This document shows, piece after piece, positions 13,809 through 22,433 of a stretch of DNA of 33,458 nt; within the stretch, counting starts at the first letter, position 1; every line of letters starts with the position of its first letter. The stretch spans positions 1 to 33,458 of the forward strand of contig JAFAAL010000046.1 in assembly GCA_023426575.1 (NCBI GenBank), written 5' to 3'. Both the position numbers and the translations under genes were made by a program. This DNA comes from Bacillota bacterium (GTDB lineage: Bacteria > Bacillota > Clostridia > Saccharofermentanales > DTU023). The notes under the pieces were generated by a model. That model did not search any database, was not told the DNA's origin, and saw nothing but the letters and a program-made list of their open reading frames with translations.

Positions 13809-15686
13809 ATGGAATTTTGGCAAGGTCTCATTTTACAAGCCGAAGATCTGACTTTCGATGAGATGGCCCATGCACTATCTCAAGAGATATTGACGCTCAA
13901 AGAGCAAGAAGGCCCATTGACTTATCGCGAGGCCTATCTGGAGGCCCAAAATTCCTGGCATGAGCTCTGCAAGCCACTGAACTCGCTCGGTGAGCTCGAG
14001 CGGCAAATGAGTCAGCTCATCGCCCTCGCGAGGCTGCGAGAAGATCCTGCCTATCGGCGTGAGGCAGGTCTAGATGCAGGGCTCTTAGAGCGTGTGTCGA
14101 CGGTCGTCTTCTTCGCGGATAATGGGGTCGTCGCCTCTGGCGTCAGTCAAGCGGGGGCCGAAGTGACGAGCCAAGTCTATCGGAATATCCAGGGGTGCAA
14201 GAGCTCCGTGGCGATTGTCGCCGAAAGGGAAAATAGCCTTCTTCTCGCCGTCAACCTCGGCTGTAGGGATCTCGAGCGAGAGGCGATCAAGCCAGCGACT
14301 TTTTGTGCTGAACTCTGCGCACAATGTGAAGAATTGCCCTCTGATTTCAAAACAATTGAACTCACGATCCACCCAGAGGGAACAAAGAATTTTCACGACG
14401 AAGCCGCCATGACTAAGAGAGAACTGATCATGGCCCTCGCTGCTGGCTTCAAGATCGCCACGATCCTGGCAGAGCACGGCTTCCAATTGCTGGTGGGCGG
14501 CGAGATGGGCATCGGCAATACCAGCAGTTCTACGGCCCTCGCCTGTGCCCGACTCGGGCTCGACCCGTATGATTTTACGGGACGGGGGGCGGGTCTATCG
14601 GATGCGGCTCTTGGCGTGAAAAAAAGACTTATCCAAGAGGCGATCGAGAGGACCTGTCCTAAGCATCCCCTGGCCGCTCTCAGAGAGCTCGGAGGCTTCG
14701 ACATTGCAGCTCTCGTCGGCTTCTACCTCGGGGCTTCAAGCAAAAATCTCCCCGTCCTCCTCGACGGCCTGATCTCACTGGTCGCCGCTTACATTGCAAG
14801 CGAAGTCATCCCCGAGAGTCAAACTGTCATGCTGGCCACACATATGCCGCGGGAATTGACGGCTCAGCGGCTGCTAGATGAATTAGGACTCAAGGCCCCT
14901 TACGATCTCGACCTCGCTCTCGGGGAGGGCTGTGCAGCCCTCTTTGCCCTGCCCGTACTCCGCCATACCGAGGCCATTTGGCGTCAACTGCCGAGCTTTC
15001 AGGAGGGAAAAGTGAATCAATACATTAATTATCAGAAGGGGCCGCGCCGAGACTATGGGATTGCTGAGCTGCCAGAGGAGCTCTTTCGAGCTGGCGATCT
15101 GACCGTCATCTATGGAGGAGAAAAGGCAGGCAAGTCGGAATTTGCTGAGACGGCGGCCTTTGCCCTGGCGTCTTCGACCGAGGATCCGCTCCTCTATATT
15201 GCCACCCTATATATCGGAGAGGATCCTGAGAACCAGGAGCGAGTGAAGCGCCATCAGGCGCAGCGGGCGGGCTACGGTTTCGCCAATCGCGAGATCTATT
15301 TCAATTTTAAGGAAGAGGTTGAGAGACTGCCCCGAGGGCATATCATCTTGCTCGACTGCCTGACCAATCTCTTGACCAATCGTCTCTACCAGCCCGTCGC
15401 AGACAGTTGGCAGGTCACAGCGGACAGTGATGAACTGATCTTAGAAGAGCTCGTGGAGGCTCTCATGCAGATTGCCAGGCAATCGAGCCATCTCTTCATC
15501 GTCGCCAATGATTTACACCGCAATCTCAGTCCCTCAGATCCAGAGCTCAAGCGCTTCTTAAGACTACACGGCAAGCTCTTGCAGCGTCTTGCCAGAGCCG
15601 AAAATGCCAATCTCTATGAGCTGGTCTTTGGCCGGCCCAGACTCGTCAAGCGACGCGAGAGAAGCCCCAATCAGGAGAGCGTTTAA
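13809..15686 (+). CDS. CobT-CobU fusion: DMB phosphoribosyltransferase + cobinamide kinase/guanylyltransferase
   Basis: This 625-residue protein joins two steps of cobalamin nucleotide-loop assembly. Residues about 1-400 are CobT-like (nicotinate nucleotide + dimethylbenzimidazole to alpha-ribazole phosphate): GEMGIGNTSSS (231-241), GRGAGLSD (258-265) and the catalytic Glu E373 in LGEGCAALFA. Residues about 430-620 are CobU-like (phosphorylates adenosylcobinamide and attaches GMP): P-loop GGEKAGKS (436-443), RVKRHQAQR with H482 as the likely guanylylated His, and LLDCLTNLL. CobU usually has GGARSGKS and a VSNEVG segment; here these read GGEKAGKS and VANDLH, so the CobU half is diverged. It has a gagagg ribosome binding site. 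The stop overlaps the convergent antitoxin gene by 4 bases. Confidence 0.93.
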   Translation: MEFWQGLILQAEDLTFDEMAHALSQEILTLKEQEGPLTYREAYLEAQNSWHELCKPLNSLGELERQMSQLIALARLREDPAYRREAGLDAGLLERVSTVVFFADNGVVASGVSQAGAEVTSQVYRNIQGCKSSVAIVAERENSLLLAVNLGCRDLEREAIKPATFCAELCAQCEELPSDFKTIELTIHPEGTKNFHDEAAMTKRELIMALAAGFKIATILAEHGFQLLVGGEMGIGNTSSSTALACARLGLDPYDFTGRGAGLSDAALGVKKRLIQEAIERTCPKHPLAALRELGGFDIAALVGFYLGASSKNLPVLLDGLISLVAAYIASEVIPESQTVMLATHMPRELTAQRLLDELGLKAPYDLDLALGEGCAALFALPVLRHTEAIWRQLPSFQEGKVNQYINYQKGPRRDYGIAELPEELFRAGDLTVIYGGEKAGKSEFAETAAFALASSTEDPLLYIATLYIGEDPENQERVKRHQAQRAGYGFANREIYFNFKEEVERLPRGHIILLDCLTNLLTNRLYQPVADSWQVTADSDELILEELVEALMQIARQSSHLFIVANDLHRNLSPSDPELKRFLRLHGKLLQRLARAENANLYELVFGRPRLVKRRERSPNQESV

Positions 15687-15883
15687 CGCTCTTTATGCTG
15701 AGAAATATCGACAGGATCCGCGGGTAATTTCACCTCAAAAGGGAGGCCTTTCTTCAAAATGATCTGTCTGTAAAAGATAGCAATAGCATGAGATGAAGAT
15801 ATCCCAAGAGAAGCCAAAATCTCCTCTGCCTCTTTTTTAATTTCGGGTTCAATTCTTGCATATAAATTTGCTGTTTTAGCCAT
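15683..15883 (-). CDS. RelB/DinJ-family antitoxin, no toxin beside it
   Basis: A 66-residue protein with an N-terminal ribbon-helix-helix: KTANLYARIEPEIKKEAEEILASLGISSSHAIAIFYRQI, followed by a short tail (GLPFEVKLP) that in this family binds the toxin. Such antitoxins normally precede a RelE/YafQ-type toxin on the same strand. Here the next sequence downstream is the 3' end of cobT-cobU in opposite orientation, so no toxin is present. It has a strong aaggagg ribosome binding site. It could be a solitary repressor, an anti-toxin guard against incoming plasmids, or what remains of a lost pair. Confidence 0.85.
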   Translation of the reverse strand: MAKTANLYARIEPEIKKEAEEILASLGISSSHAIAIFYRQIILKKGLPFEVKLPADPVDISQHKER

Positions 15884-15932
15884 CTTGCTGCCCTCCTTAT
15901 GACTAAGTCAATTTTAGGCTGTTGTACAGACA

Positions 15933-15991
15933 TTCGCAAATAGATTGAAGCGCAGCACTGAGCCCTTTACTATTCCTTCTCCATTTGCGAA
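15933..15991. promoter_or_regulatory. Spaced inverted repeat between the divergent antitoxin and precorrin gene
   Basis: ttcgcaaat (15933-15941) and its exact complement atttgcgaa (15983-15991) are separated by 41 bases in the intergenic region upstream of both genes. It could be a two-site operator, for example for the RHH antitoxin. Confidence 0.35.
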
Positions 15992-16038
15992 AATAAGCCT
16001 AAATCACAGGCGTTTTGCCATAGCTTCAGGAGATGAAG

Positions 16039-16707
16039 ATGTCTTATTGTCCTATCTTTTTAGATCTCAGGGATCAAGCTGTTTTGATCGTTGGAGGCTC
16101 GGATGCCGCCTTTGAGCGCTGTCACTATCTGGTTAAAAAGGGAGCTCTCGTCACTGTCTGGGCTTCAGAGGTCTCAGAGCAGTTTATGCAGCTCAAGGAA
16201 GAGGCCCGTGACCATCTCTCAATCTTAAAGGCCCGGCTGACTCCTGAAATGGCCCAGCAGATTTTTGCTGGACGCAATGCGCCGCGCCTCCTCATCCTCG
16301 CAAGTCAGGATCATGAGTATAATGCGAGGCTCGAAGCGATTGCGGAAGGGGCGAAAATCTTCGTCAGTAATCTCGATAATCCCGCGACCCGGGCCCAGTT
16401 TGCGGCGGTCGTCGAACGCGAAGAGATGCAAATTGCCGTCCATGCTGCGAGAGCCCCCCAGCTCTCCTCCGCCGTGGCTGAGGATCTCGCCACTAAGTAC
16501 CCGAAGCTCTGGCAGGAGGCCTATAAGCGCTACCTCCATCTCGCAGAGAGCTCACAGATTCAAAATCTCAAAGCTTCCGACAGACGTCAGGAATTACAAA
16601 AATTGGCCCGTGCGCTCGTCACGACTGAGGGTCAGATGGATGATGCGCTGGGCCTCCTCGCAGGTGAGGTCGAAATATCCCATAACAGAGATGATAAGGA
16701 GGAGTGA
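16039..16707 (+). CDS. Precorrin-2 dehydrogenase-like protein (CysG N-terminal/Met8 family)
   Basis: The family oxidises precorrin-2 to sirohydrochlorin with NAD and can insert iron or cobalt. The protein begins YCPIFLDLRDQAVLIVGGSDAAF, the usual start with a Rossmann loop, though the loop is VGGSDAAF rather than VGGG. The expected SNLDNPATRAQFAAVV segment carries the conserved Asp, and AARAPQLSSAVAEDL replaces the usual ST-GxSP region. I chose ATG 16039 (223 codons including stop) because aggag lies 6 bases before it; an ATG at 16033 would be too close. CobS follows within 7 bases. A role in supplying cobalt-sirohydrochlorin for B12 is inferred. Confidence 0.82.
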   Translation: MSYCPIFLDLRDQAVLIVGGSDAAFERCHYLVKKGALVTVWASEVSEQFMQLKEEARDHLSILKARLTPEMAQQIFAGRNAPRLLILASQDHEYNARLEAIAEGAKIFVSNLDNPATRAQFAAVVEREEMQIAVHAARAPQLSSAVAEDLATKYPKLWQEAYKRYLHLAESSQIQNLKASDRRQELQKLARALVTTEGQMDDALGLLAGEVEISHNRDDKEE

Positions 16708-16713
16708 TCGGAC

Positions 16714-17649
16714 TTGACTAAGACGACTCTCCGCAAGCATTGGCTCCGGCTTCGCCACTGCTTTGCCCTCTACTCTCGCCTTCCCCAGAAGAATCTCGCG
16801 TGGTCGGAGGAGCACCGCGCTTCTCTCCTCCTCTACTTCCCGCTTGTCGGCGGGGCAAAGTTCGCCCTGATTGTCTCGAGCTTTCTGCTCGCGCTTCGCC
16901 TTATAGCCTCCCTTGGCTTCCTCGATCTCGCGCTGAGAGCTGAGGCGCAGCTGCTCACGGCCATCGGCATCTGCTACAGTCTCCACGCCTTCTCTGGCTT
17001 CATGCACCTCGATGGCTATCTCGACTGGCACGACGCCAGAGCTAGCAATCAGGGGCGGGAACTCAAGCTCGAGATCATGGCGGATCCACATCTCGGGGCT
17101 TTTGCCGTCATGCGTGCTATCTTTTATCTAATTTCGGAAATCGCTCTCATCTTCGTCCTGCTCCGAGAGCTCGTGGGGCCTCTCTCCTGGCTCGCGACCT
17201 TCAATGTCCCGGGAGGTCATCCTATCGCTTCGACCGCCACGGCGCTTCTCGTCTATCTGCTCCTAGGACTCTGGCTCGGCTGCGTCGGGGCCACGCTCTA
17301 TAGTTTTTCTGGGAAGCTCATCTATCAATTACCCGCGGCAAAAGCCTCGGGCATGGCCCAGATGCTACAAGACGGGGCACGCCTCAACTTTGCGCGAAGG
17401 CTGACTTGGCAATCTTTTTTCTATTGGACGCTTTTTCTCATCCCCTTTTTTGACTTTCCATTCCGGCCCAGAGCTCTCAAGCTGATTCTCCTTCTCCTGG
17501 GAATCCTGGGGCTCTATCTCTTTGAACAGTTCAAGAGAGCTCAAATCATGCGCCTCTACGGAGGTATTACAGGGGATATCTGCGGCCATTACCTGATGCA
17601 GATGGAGTTCTCGACGCTGCTTTTTTTCGTTATTATTCTGTCTTTTTAG
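16714..17649 (+). CDS. cobS: Adenosylcobinamide-GDP ribazoletransferase
   Basis: CobS joins adenosylcobinamide-GDP with alpha-ribazole (phosphate) at the membrane, the last step of the nucleotide loop. The 311-residue protein is strongly hydrophobic with several membrane segments. It shows the signature HLDGYLDWHDA (98-108), IMADPHLGAF (121-130) and, near the end, GGITGDICG. The frame opens with TTG at 16714; an aaggagg site overlaps the end of the upstream gene, about 11 bases away, so the start is fairly but not fully certain. The 3' end overlaps the convergent prmA stop by 4 bases. Confidence 0.92.
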   Translation: MTKTTLRKHWLRLRHCFALYSRLPQKNLAWSEEHRASLLLYFPLVGGAKFALIVSSFLLALRLIASLGFLDLALRAEAQLLTAIGICYSLHAFSGFMHLDGYLDWHDARASNQGRELKLEIMADPHLGAFAVMRAIFYLISEIALIFVLLRELVGPLSWLATFNVPGGHPIASTATALLVYLLLGLWLGCVGATLYSFSGKLIYQLPAAKASGMAQMLQDGARLNFARRLTWQSFFYWTLFLIPFFDFPFRPRALKLILLLLGILGLYLFEQFKRAQIMRLYGGITGDICGHYLMQMEFSTLLFFVIILSF

Positions 17650-18701
17650 TCTTTGAGCTTTAAGACGAGCATCGACCAATCACCGCGCGTCTGACTCTCA
17701 ATAATGCTGAAGCCATAGCTCGAGAAGGCTGTCCAGATCTCCGTCAGCGCCTCTTCGAGGATGCCTGAGAGGACCAGTTTTCCCCCTGCTTTCAGCCTCG
17801 CCTTATAGCTCGAGATCAGGCTGAGGTGGAGGCGGGTGATCAGGTTGGCAATGATATAGTCGTAGTGGCTCTTGTGCGCGGATTTCAATTCGCCCTGGTG
17901 GATGTCGAGCTCAAGATGGTTTGCGGCCGCATTGACCTCTGCGCGTTCGACGGCGTAGGGGTCGAGGTCGATCATCTCGACCTCAGCGCCCGTCAGAAGG
18001 GCCGTTGCGATACCGAGAATCCCCGTCCCGCAGCCGAGATCTAAGATCTCGAGCCTCTCCAGTTCTGAAAGGTCGGGGGCGCCACCAAATTCGCGGTCAA
18101 TGTATTCGAGACAGAGCTCACTCGTCGGATGTGTGCCAGAGCCGAAGGCGGCTCCAGGCTCCATCTCCATGAGCAGACGACCCTCTGGAATCGGATCGTC
18201 TCGCCAGAGCGGACGAATATAGAGGTGCTCACCGATGCTCAGGGGGAGGAAGTGTTCCTTCCACTTCTCGGCCCAGTCTTCTTCGACGACTTCTTGGATG
18301 CCAGAGAGACTGATCTGGACGCCGAGATTCTCTGCAATGAGCTCAATCTGAGGGGCGAGCGTCTCTTCTCTGAATTCTGTCACAGTCTGCCACTCATCGC
18401 TCTCGATGCCATAGAGGCTGTAATTATATTGCGGCGTCTTGAGGGCGGAGATCTCCAGCTCGGGCGTCCATCTCGCGCGAAAGTATGCTGTGAGGCGACA
18501 GTCATTGTCCAGCTCCGCCAGATAATCCTCAGCCTGATAGTCAGGCGTCTCCTCTGTGATTAAGGCTGTGAACTCCTCCTTGTCCTCACTGAGAAGTCCG
18601 CTTGAACCACTGGCGAGGAGAAACTCGGAGAGCACTTCGGCCGCCTCATGGGGCAGGCGAAAAGTGACGGCTACTGTGCCGACTTTCAGATTATTTGTCA
18701 C
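17646..18701 (-). CDS. prmA: Ribosomal protein L11 methyltransferase
   Basis: PrmA trimethylates ribosomal protein L11 using S-adenosylmethionine. The 351-residue protein has an N-terminal L11-binding domain, AFGSGTHPTS (185-194), the SAM-binding DLGCGTG (221-227), an acidic MIDLDPYA and IIANLITRL where the family has NI(L). Slightly longer than the usual 300 or so residues because of the N-terminal domain. The GTG start at 18701 lies inside the end of dnaJ (11-base overlap), which indicates translational coupling; dnaJ-prmA adjacency is common in Bacillota. Confidence 0.95.
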   Translation of the reverse strand: MTNNLKVGTVAVTFRLPHEAAEVLSEFLLASGSSGLLSEDKEEFTALITEETPDYQAEDYLAELDNDCRLTAYFRARWTPELEISALKTPQYNYSLYGIESDEWQTVTEFREETLAPQIELIAENLGVQISLSGIQEVVEEDWAEKWKEHFLPLSIGEHLYIRPLWRDDPIPEGRLLMEMEPGAAFGSGTHPTSELCLEYIDREFGGAPDLSELERLEILDLGCGTGILGIATALLTGAEVEMIDLDPYAVERAEVNAAANHLELDIHQGELKSAHKSHYDYIIANLITRLHLSLISSYKARLKAGGKLVLSGILEEALTEIWTAFSSYGFSIIESQTRGDWSMLVLKLKD

Positions 18702-19872
18702 TGAATATTCCCTTCAGCTTATCGAAGAAGCTCTTACTTTCCTTATAGTGGCTCTCGTTCAGCGAATTCTCAAACTTTTCGAGGAGCTCTTTCTGCTCGT
18801 TGTTGAGATTGCGAGGCACCTCAAGTTTGACCCGGAACTTGTGATCTCCACGCTGACGCTGATTGCGGATATTGGGGATGCCCTTCTCCTTGATGGTGTA
18901 GAGATCGCCTGGTTGGGTCCCCTCTTTAAGCTTAAAGGGCACTGGGCCGTCGATCGTCGGCACTTCGACCTCGGAACCGAGGGTCGCCTGAGCGTAGGTG
19001 ATGGGCAGCTCGCAAAATGTCGTCATGCCTTCGCGACGGAAGACGGGATGCGGCCGAATCTGGACCTCGATATAGAGATCGCCTGGCGGGCCCCCGCGAA
19101 AACCTGGCTCGCCCTCTCCTCGGAGGGTCAGCATCTCATGCTCGTTAATGCCCGCGGGTATTTTGACAGAGAGTCGCTTGGTCTTCTTGACGCGGCCGCT
19201 GCCGTTACAGCTGGGGCAGGGGTTCTTGATCTCGACGCCCGTGCCACCGCAATTGGCGCAGGTCTGGGCCGACATCATCTGGCCGAAGATGGTCTGCTGC
19301 ACGCGCTGTACCTGTCCCGTTCCATGACAGACCGAGCAGGTCGAGGGTGCCTTGCCGTCCGCCGTCCCGTTGCCATGGCAGCGGTCACAGTTTTCGTCCT
19401 TACGAATCGAAATTTCACGCTCACAGCCGAAGGCCGCCTCCATGAAATCGAGATTCATGCGATAGCGCAGATTAGAGCCAGGCATCGGGCCACTGGGACT
19501 CGCGCTCTGCGCCCCGAAGCCGAAACCGCCCTGGCCGAAGCCAGAGAAGCCGCCGAATCCACCGCCGAGGTCGCCAAAGATTGAATTGAAGAGATCGTGG
19601 AGGTCGACCGTCGTCGCGCCAGAGAAGCCCCCGAAGCCACTGGGGTCGACACCTGCGTGACCGAATTGATCATACTTTTGACGCTTCTCAGCATTCGACA
19701 AAACTTCAAAGGCCTCATTGGCCTCCTTGAACTTTTCTTCCGCGAGCTTATCGCCCGGATTGACATCTGGGTGATATTTCTTGGCGAGCTTCCAGTACGC
19801 CTTCTTGATCTCTGATTCTGTGGCGCCCTTCTGAACCCCTAAAATCTCATAGTAATCTCTTTTATCTGCCAA
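18691..19872 (-). CDS. dnaJ: Chaperone protein DnaJ
   Basis: The Hsp40 co-chaperone that stimulates DnaK's ATPase and delivers substrates. The 393-residue protein is a complete type I DnaJ. It has a J domain with HPD (34-36) and a Gly/Phe-rich linker (about 77-121). Four zinc-finger repeats CxxCxGxG start at C162, C179, C205 and C219, followed by two C-terminal beta domains. The TTG start at 19872 is preceded by aaggag at 6 bases. It follows dnaK after an 80-base gap containing a stable hairpin (19893-19916), which probably tunes DnaJ below DnaK. Confidence 0.97.
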   Translation of the reverse strand: MADKRDYYEILGVQKGATESEIKKAYWKLAKKYHPDVNPGDKLAEEKFKEANEAFEVLSNAEKRQKYDQFGHAGVDPSGFGGFSGATTVDLHDLFNSIFGDLGGGFGGFSGFGQGGFGFGAQSASPSGPMPGSNLRYRMNLDFMEAAFGCEREISIRKDENCDRCHGNGTADGKAPSTCSVCHGTGQVQRVQQTIFGQMMSAQTCANCGGTGVEIKNPCPSCNGSGRVKKTKRLSVKIPAGINEHEMLTLRGEGEPGFRGGPPGDLYIEVQIRPHPVFRREGMTTFCELPITYAQATLGSEVEVPTIDGPVPFKLKEGTQPGDLYTIKEKGIPNIRNQRQRGDHKFRVKLEVPRNLNNEQKELLEKFENSLNESHYKESKSFFDKLKGIFSDK

Positions 19873-19892
19873 TTTTTGCTCCTTGCGGTAAA

Positions 19893-19916
19893 GCCCGCCA
19901 CACAGGGGTGGCGGGC
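19893..19916 (-). terminator. dnaK-dnaJ intercistronic hairpin
   Basis: A perfect 9-base stem gcccgccac / gtggcgggc with a 6-base loop is followed on the minus strand by only ttta. Likely a partial terminator or RNA-stability element that reduces dnaJ expression relative to dnaK. Confidence 0.6.
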
Positions 19917-19952
19917 AATTCGTTCACATTATACCTATTTTAAACGATTTGA

Positions 19953-21809
19953 CTATTCGTCGTCAGAGCCTGCGTCCTTGAACTCTGCTTCGTAGCTGGT
20001 GCCACCGTTAGGGGCCTGGTGGGCCTCCCCAGCGCTCGGGCCTGAGCTAGGATCCTGCTGTGCAGCCTGCTCGGCCTGGGCCTGGCTATAGATCTTCTCG
20101 GAGATCTTGTAGAAGGACTCTTGCAGGGCCTGTGTATCCTGACGGATCGCCTCGATGTCCTCGCCCTTGACGGTCTCCTTGAGCTTGGCGATCGCGGCCT
20201 CGACGGGCTGCTTATCCTCAGCGGTCAGCTTCTCATCGAGATCTTTCAGGGCCTTCTCGCTCTGGTAGATGGCCGCATCGGCGCCATTTCTGACCTCGAT
20301 ATCTTCTTTTTTCTTCTTATCTTCTTCGGCAAAGCGCTCAGCATCCTGCACAGCCTTATTGATCTCGTCATCGGAGAGGTTCGAGCTCGCGGTGATGGTG
20401 ATGTGCTGGGTTCTATTCGTGCCCTTGTCGATCGCGGAGACATTGACGATGCCGTTGGCGTCGATATCAAAGGTCACTTCGATCTGCGGGATGCCACGCG
20501 GGGCCGGCGCAATGCCGTCGAGGTGGAATCTGCCGAGGGTCTTATTGTCTCTGGCAAATTCGCGCTCGCCCTGCAGGACGTGGACCTCAACCGAGTCCTG
20601 ATTGTCTGCTGCGGTCGAGAAGACCTGGCTCTTCTTGGTCGGGATGGTCGTATTGCGCTCGATGATGCGGGTCATCACGCCACCGAGGGTCTCGATGCCA
20701 AGAGAGAGCGGAGTGACATCGAGGAGCACCATGCCCTCGACATCGCCGCCGAGGACGCCTGCCTGAATCGCGGCGCCGAGAGCGACACATTCATCTGGAT
20801 TGATGCCCTTATAGGGCTCCTGGCCAAAGAACTTTTGCACGCGCTCTTGGACGGCAGGAATACGGGTCGAACCACCGACCAGGAGTACCTTGGAAATATC
20901 GCTCGGCTGGAGGCCGGCATCCTTCATCGCATTCTGGACGGGACCCATGGCCTGGTCGATCAGGTCGTCCGTCAGCTCGTTGAACTTGGCCCGGGTCAGG
21001 GTGACGTCGAGGTGCTTGGGACCTGTGGCATCAGCCGTGATATAGGGCAAGTTGATATTCGTGCTCTGCGTCTGAGAGAGGTCGATCTTGGCTTTTTCTG
21101 CGGCTTCGTTAAGACGCTGCATCGCCATCTTATCGCTGCTGAGGTCGATCCCCTGGTCACTCTTCATCTTAGCGACCAGCCAGTCGACGATACGGTGGTC
21201 GAAGTCATCGCCGCCGAGGCGGTTGTTACCGCTCGTCGCCAGGACCTGGAAGACACCATCGCCGATGTCGAGGATGGAGACGTCAAAGGTCCCGCCCCCG
21301 AGGTCAAAGACGACGATCTTCTGCTCTTCTTCCTTGTCGAGACCGTAGGCGAGAGCTGCCGCCGTCGGCTCGTTGATAATGCGCTCGACTTCGAGGCCGG
21401 CAATCTTGCCTGCGTCTTTTGTCGCCTGGCGCTGGGCGTCCGAGAAGTAGGCGGGGACGGTGATGACCGCCTTGGTCACCTTGGTCCCGAGGTAGCTCTC
21501 GGCATCCTGCTTCAGCTTCTGCAGGATCATTGCGGAGATCTCCTGCGGGGAATATTTCTTATCGCCGATGGTCACTTCGTGATTGCTGCCCATCTCGCGC
21601 TTGATCGACTGGATCGTACGATCCGGATTGGTCACGGCCTGGCGCTTGGCGATCTGGCCGATCAGGCGCTCGCCATCCTTGGTAAAAGCCACGACAGAGG
21701 GCGTCGTTCTGGCCCCGACGTCGTTGGGGATGACCTTGGCGTCGCCGCCTTCCATGACGGCCACACATGAATTGGTTGTTCCTAAGTCAATACCGATTGT
21801 CTTGCTCAT
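19953..21809 (-). CDS. dnaK: Chaperone protein DnaK (Hsp70)
   Basis: The ATP-dependent chaperone for unfolded proteins, 618 residues. The ATPase domain begins KTIGIDLGTTNSCVAV and contains VPAYFSDAQRQATKDAG, FDLGGGTFDVSIL and VLLVGGSTRIPAVQ. The substrate domain contains LLDVTPLSLGIETLGG. A helical lid and a Gln/Ala/Gly-rich tail follow. It has the shortened ATPase typical of Gram-positive DnaK. The ribosome binding site is aggagg, 4 bases before ATG. It lies between grpE and dnaJ in the CIRCE-controlled operon. Confidence 0.99.
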   Translation of the reverse strand: MSKTIGIDLGTTNSCVAVMEGGDAKVIPNDVGARTTPSVVAFTKDGERLIGQIAKRQAVTNPDRTIQSIKREMGSNHEVTIGDKKYSPQEISAMILQKLKQDAESYLGTKVTKAVITVPAYFSDAQRQATKDAGKIAGLEVERIINEPTAAALAYGLDKEEEQKIVVFDLGGGTFDVSILDIGDGVFQVLATSGNNRLGGDDFDHRIVDWLVAKMKSDQGIDLSSDKMAMQRLNEAAEKAKIDLSQTQSTNINLPYITADATGPKHLDVTLTRAKFNELTDDLIDQAMGPVQNAMKDAGLQPSDISKVLLVGGSTRIPAVQERVQKFFGQEPYKGINPDECVALGAAIQAGVLGGDVEGMVLLDVTPLSLGIETLGGVMTRIIERNTTIPTKKSQVFSTAADNQDSVEVHVLQGEREFARDNKTLGRFHLDGIAPAPRGIPQIEVTFDIDANGIVNVSAIDKGTNRTQHITITASSNLSDDEINKAVQDAERFAEEDKKKKEDIEVRNGADAAIYQSEKALKDLDEKLTAEDKQPVEAAIAKLKETVKGEDIEAIRQDTQALQESFYKISEKIYSQAQAEQAAQQDPSSGPSAGEAHQAPNGGTSYEAEFKDAGSDDE

Positions 21810-21854
21810 TTTGTCCTCCTAAAACAATGTCAATTTATGATCTGGGTCCATGGC

Positions 21855-22433
21855 CTAATTGGCGACTTGGACCTGAGCGTGGCGCAGAACGCGCTCGCCC
21901 TTCTGATATCCCTTCTTAAAAACCTGGGCGATTTCATTCTCGCCGAGATTCTCGTCACTGATGTGGTGCAGGGCCTCATGCCAGCACGGGTCAAAACTTG
22001 TCCCGACTCCAGCAATTTCCGTAATGCCAAACTTTTGCATCGTCTCGTCGGCCTGGCGCTTCACGAGCTCTATGCCCTGGGCGAGCTGCTTGGCCTCCTC
22101 GCTCTCGACCTTCTCACAGGCCTCGAGCGCTCTGTCGAGATTATCTAAGACGTCGAGCCAGCTCGTGGCGACATCGACGATGGCATCCTCATAGCGACGG
22201 CTGAGCTCTGAGCTCGAGCGCTTGCGGTAGTTCTCATATTCAGCCTGGAGCCTGAGAAAGCGATCCTGGAGAGCTTCCTTTTCACTCTCGAGCTCGCAAA
22301 GACGCGTGGAGAGTTCACTGCCTTCCGTCTCGACTTTTGCCGTTTCAGCTTCCGTCTCCTCTAGAGGCTCAGTTGTTTTTTCAATCTCTTCTTTTGGCTC
22401 TAGATTTTCTTTTTTACGCTTATTTTTTGCCAC
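21855..22433 (-). CDS. grpE: Nucleotide exchange factor GrpE
   Basis: GrpE releases ADP from DnaK. I chose GTG at 22433 (192 residues) because ggagga lies 5 bases upstream; the longer open frame to 22493 runs inside hrcA and has no site. The N terminus is charged and rich in Lys and Glu. A long coiled coil (about residues 45-85, ending EYENYRKR) precedes SWLDVLDNLDRALEA, the family landmark. A C-terminal beta head ends KGYQKGERVLRHAQVQVAN. It overlaps the hrcA 3' end by 14 bases, so translation is coupled. Confidence 0.95.
   Translation of the reverse strand: MAKNKRKKENLEPKEEIEKTTEPLEETEAETAKVETEGSELSTRLCELESEKEALQDRFLRLQAEYENYRKRSSSELSRRYEDAIVDVATSWLDVLDNLDRALEACEKVESEEAKQLAQGIELVKRQADETMQKFGITEIAGVGTSFDPCWHEALHHISDENLGENEIAQVFKKGYQKGERVLRHAQVQVAN

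Noticed and set aside
20121..21770. 549-codon open frame on the plus strand opposite dnaK
   Set aside because: It mirrors dnaK codons in a GC-biased gene, has no ribosome binding site or recognisable domain, and dnaK is certain.
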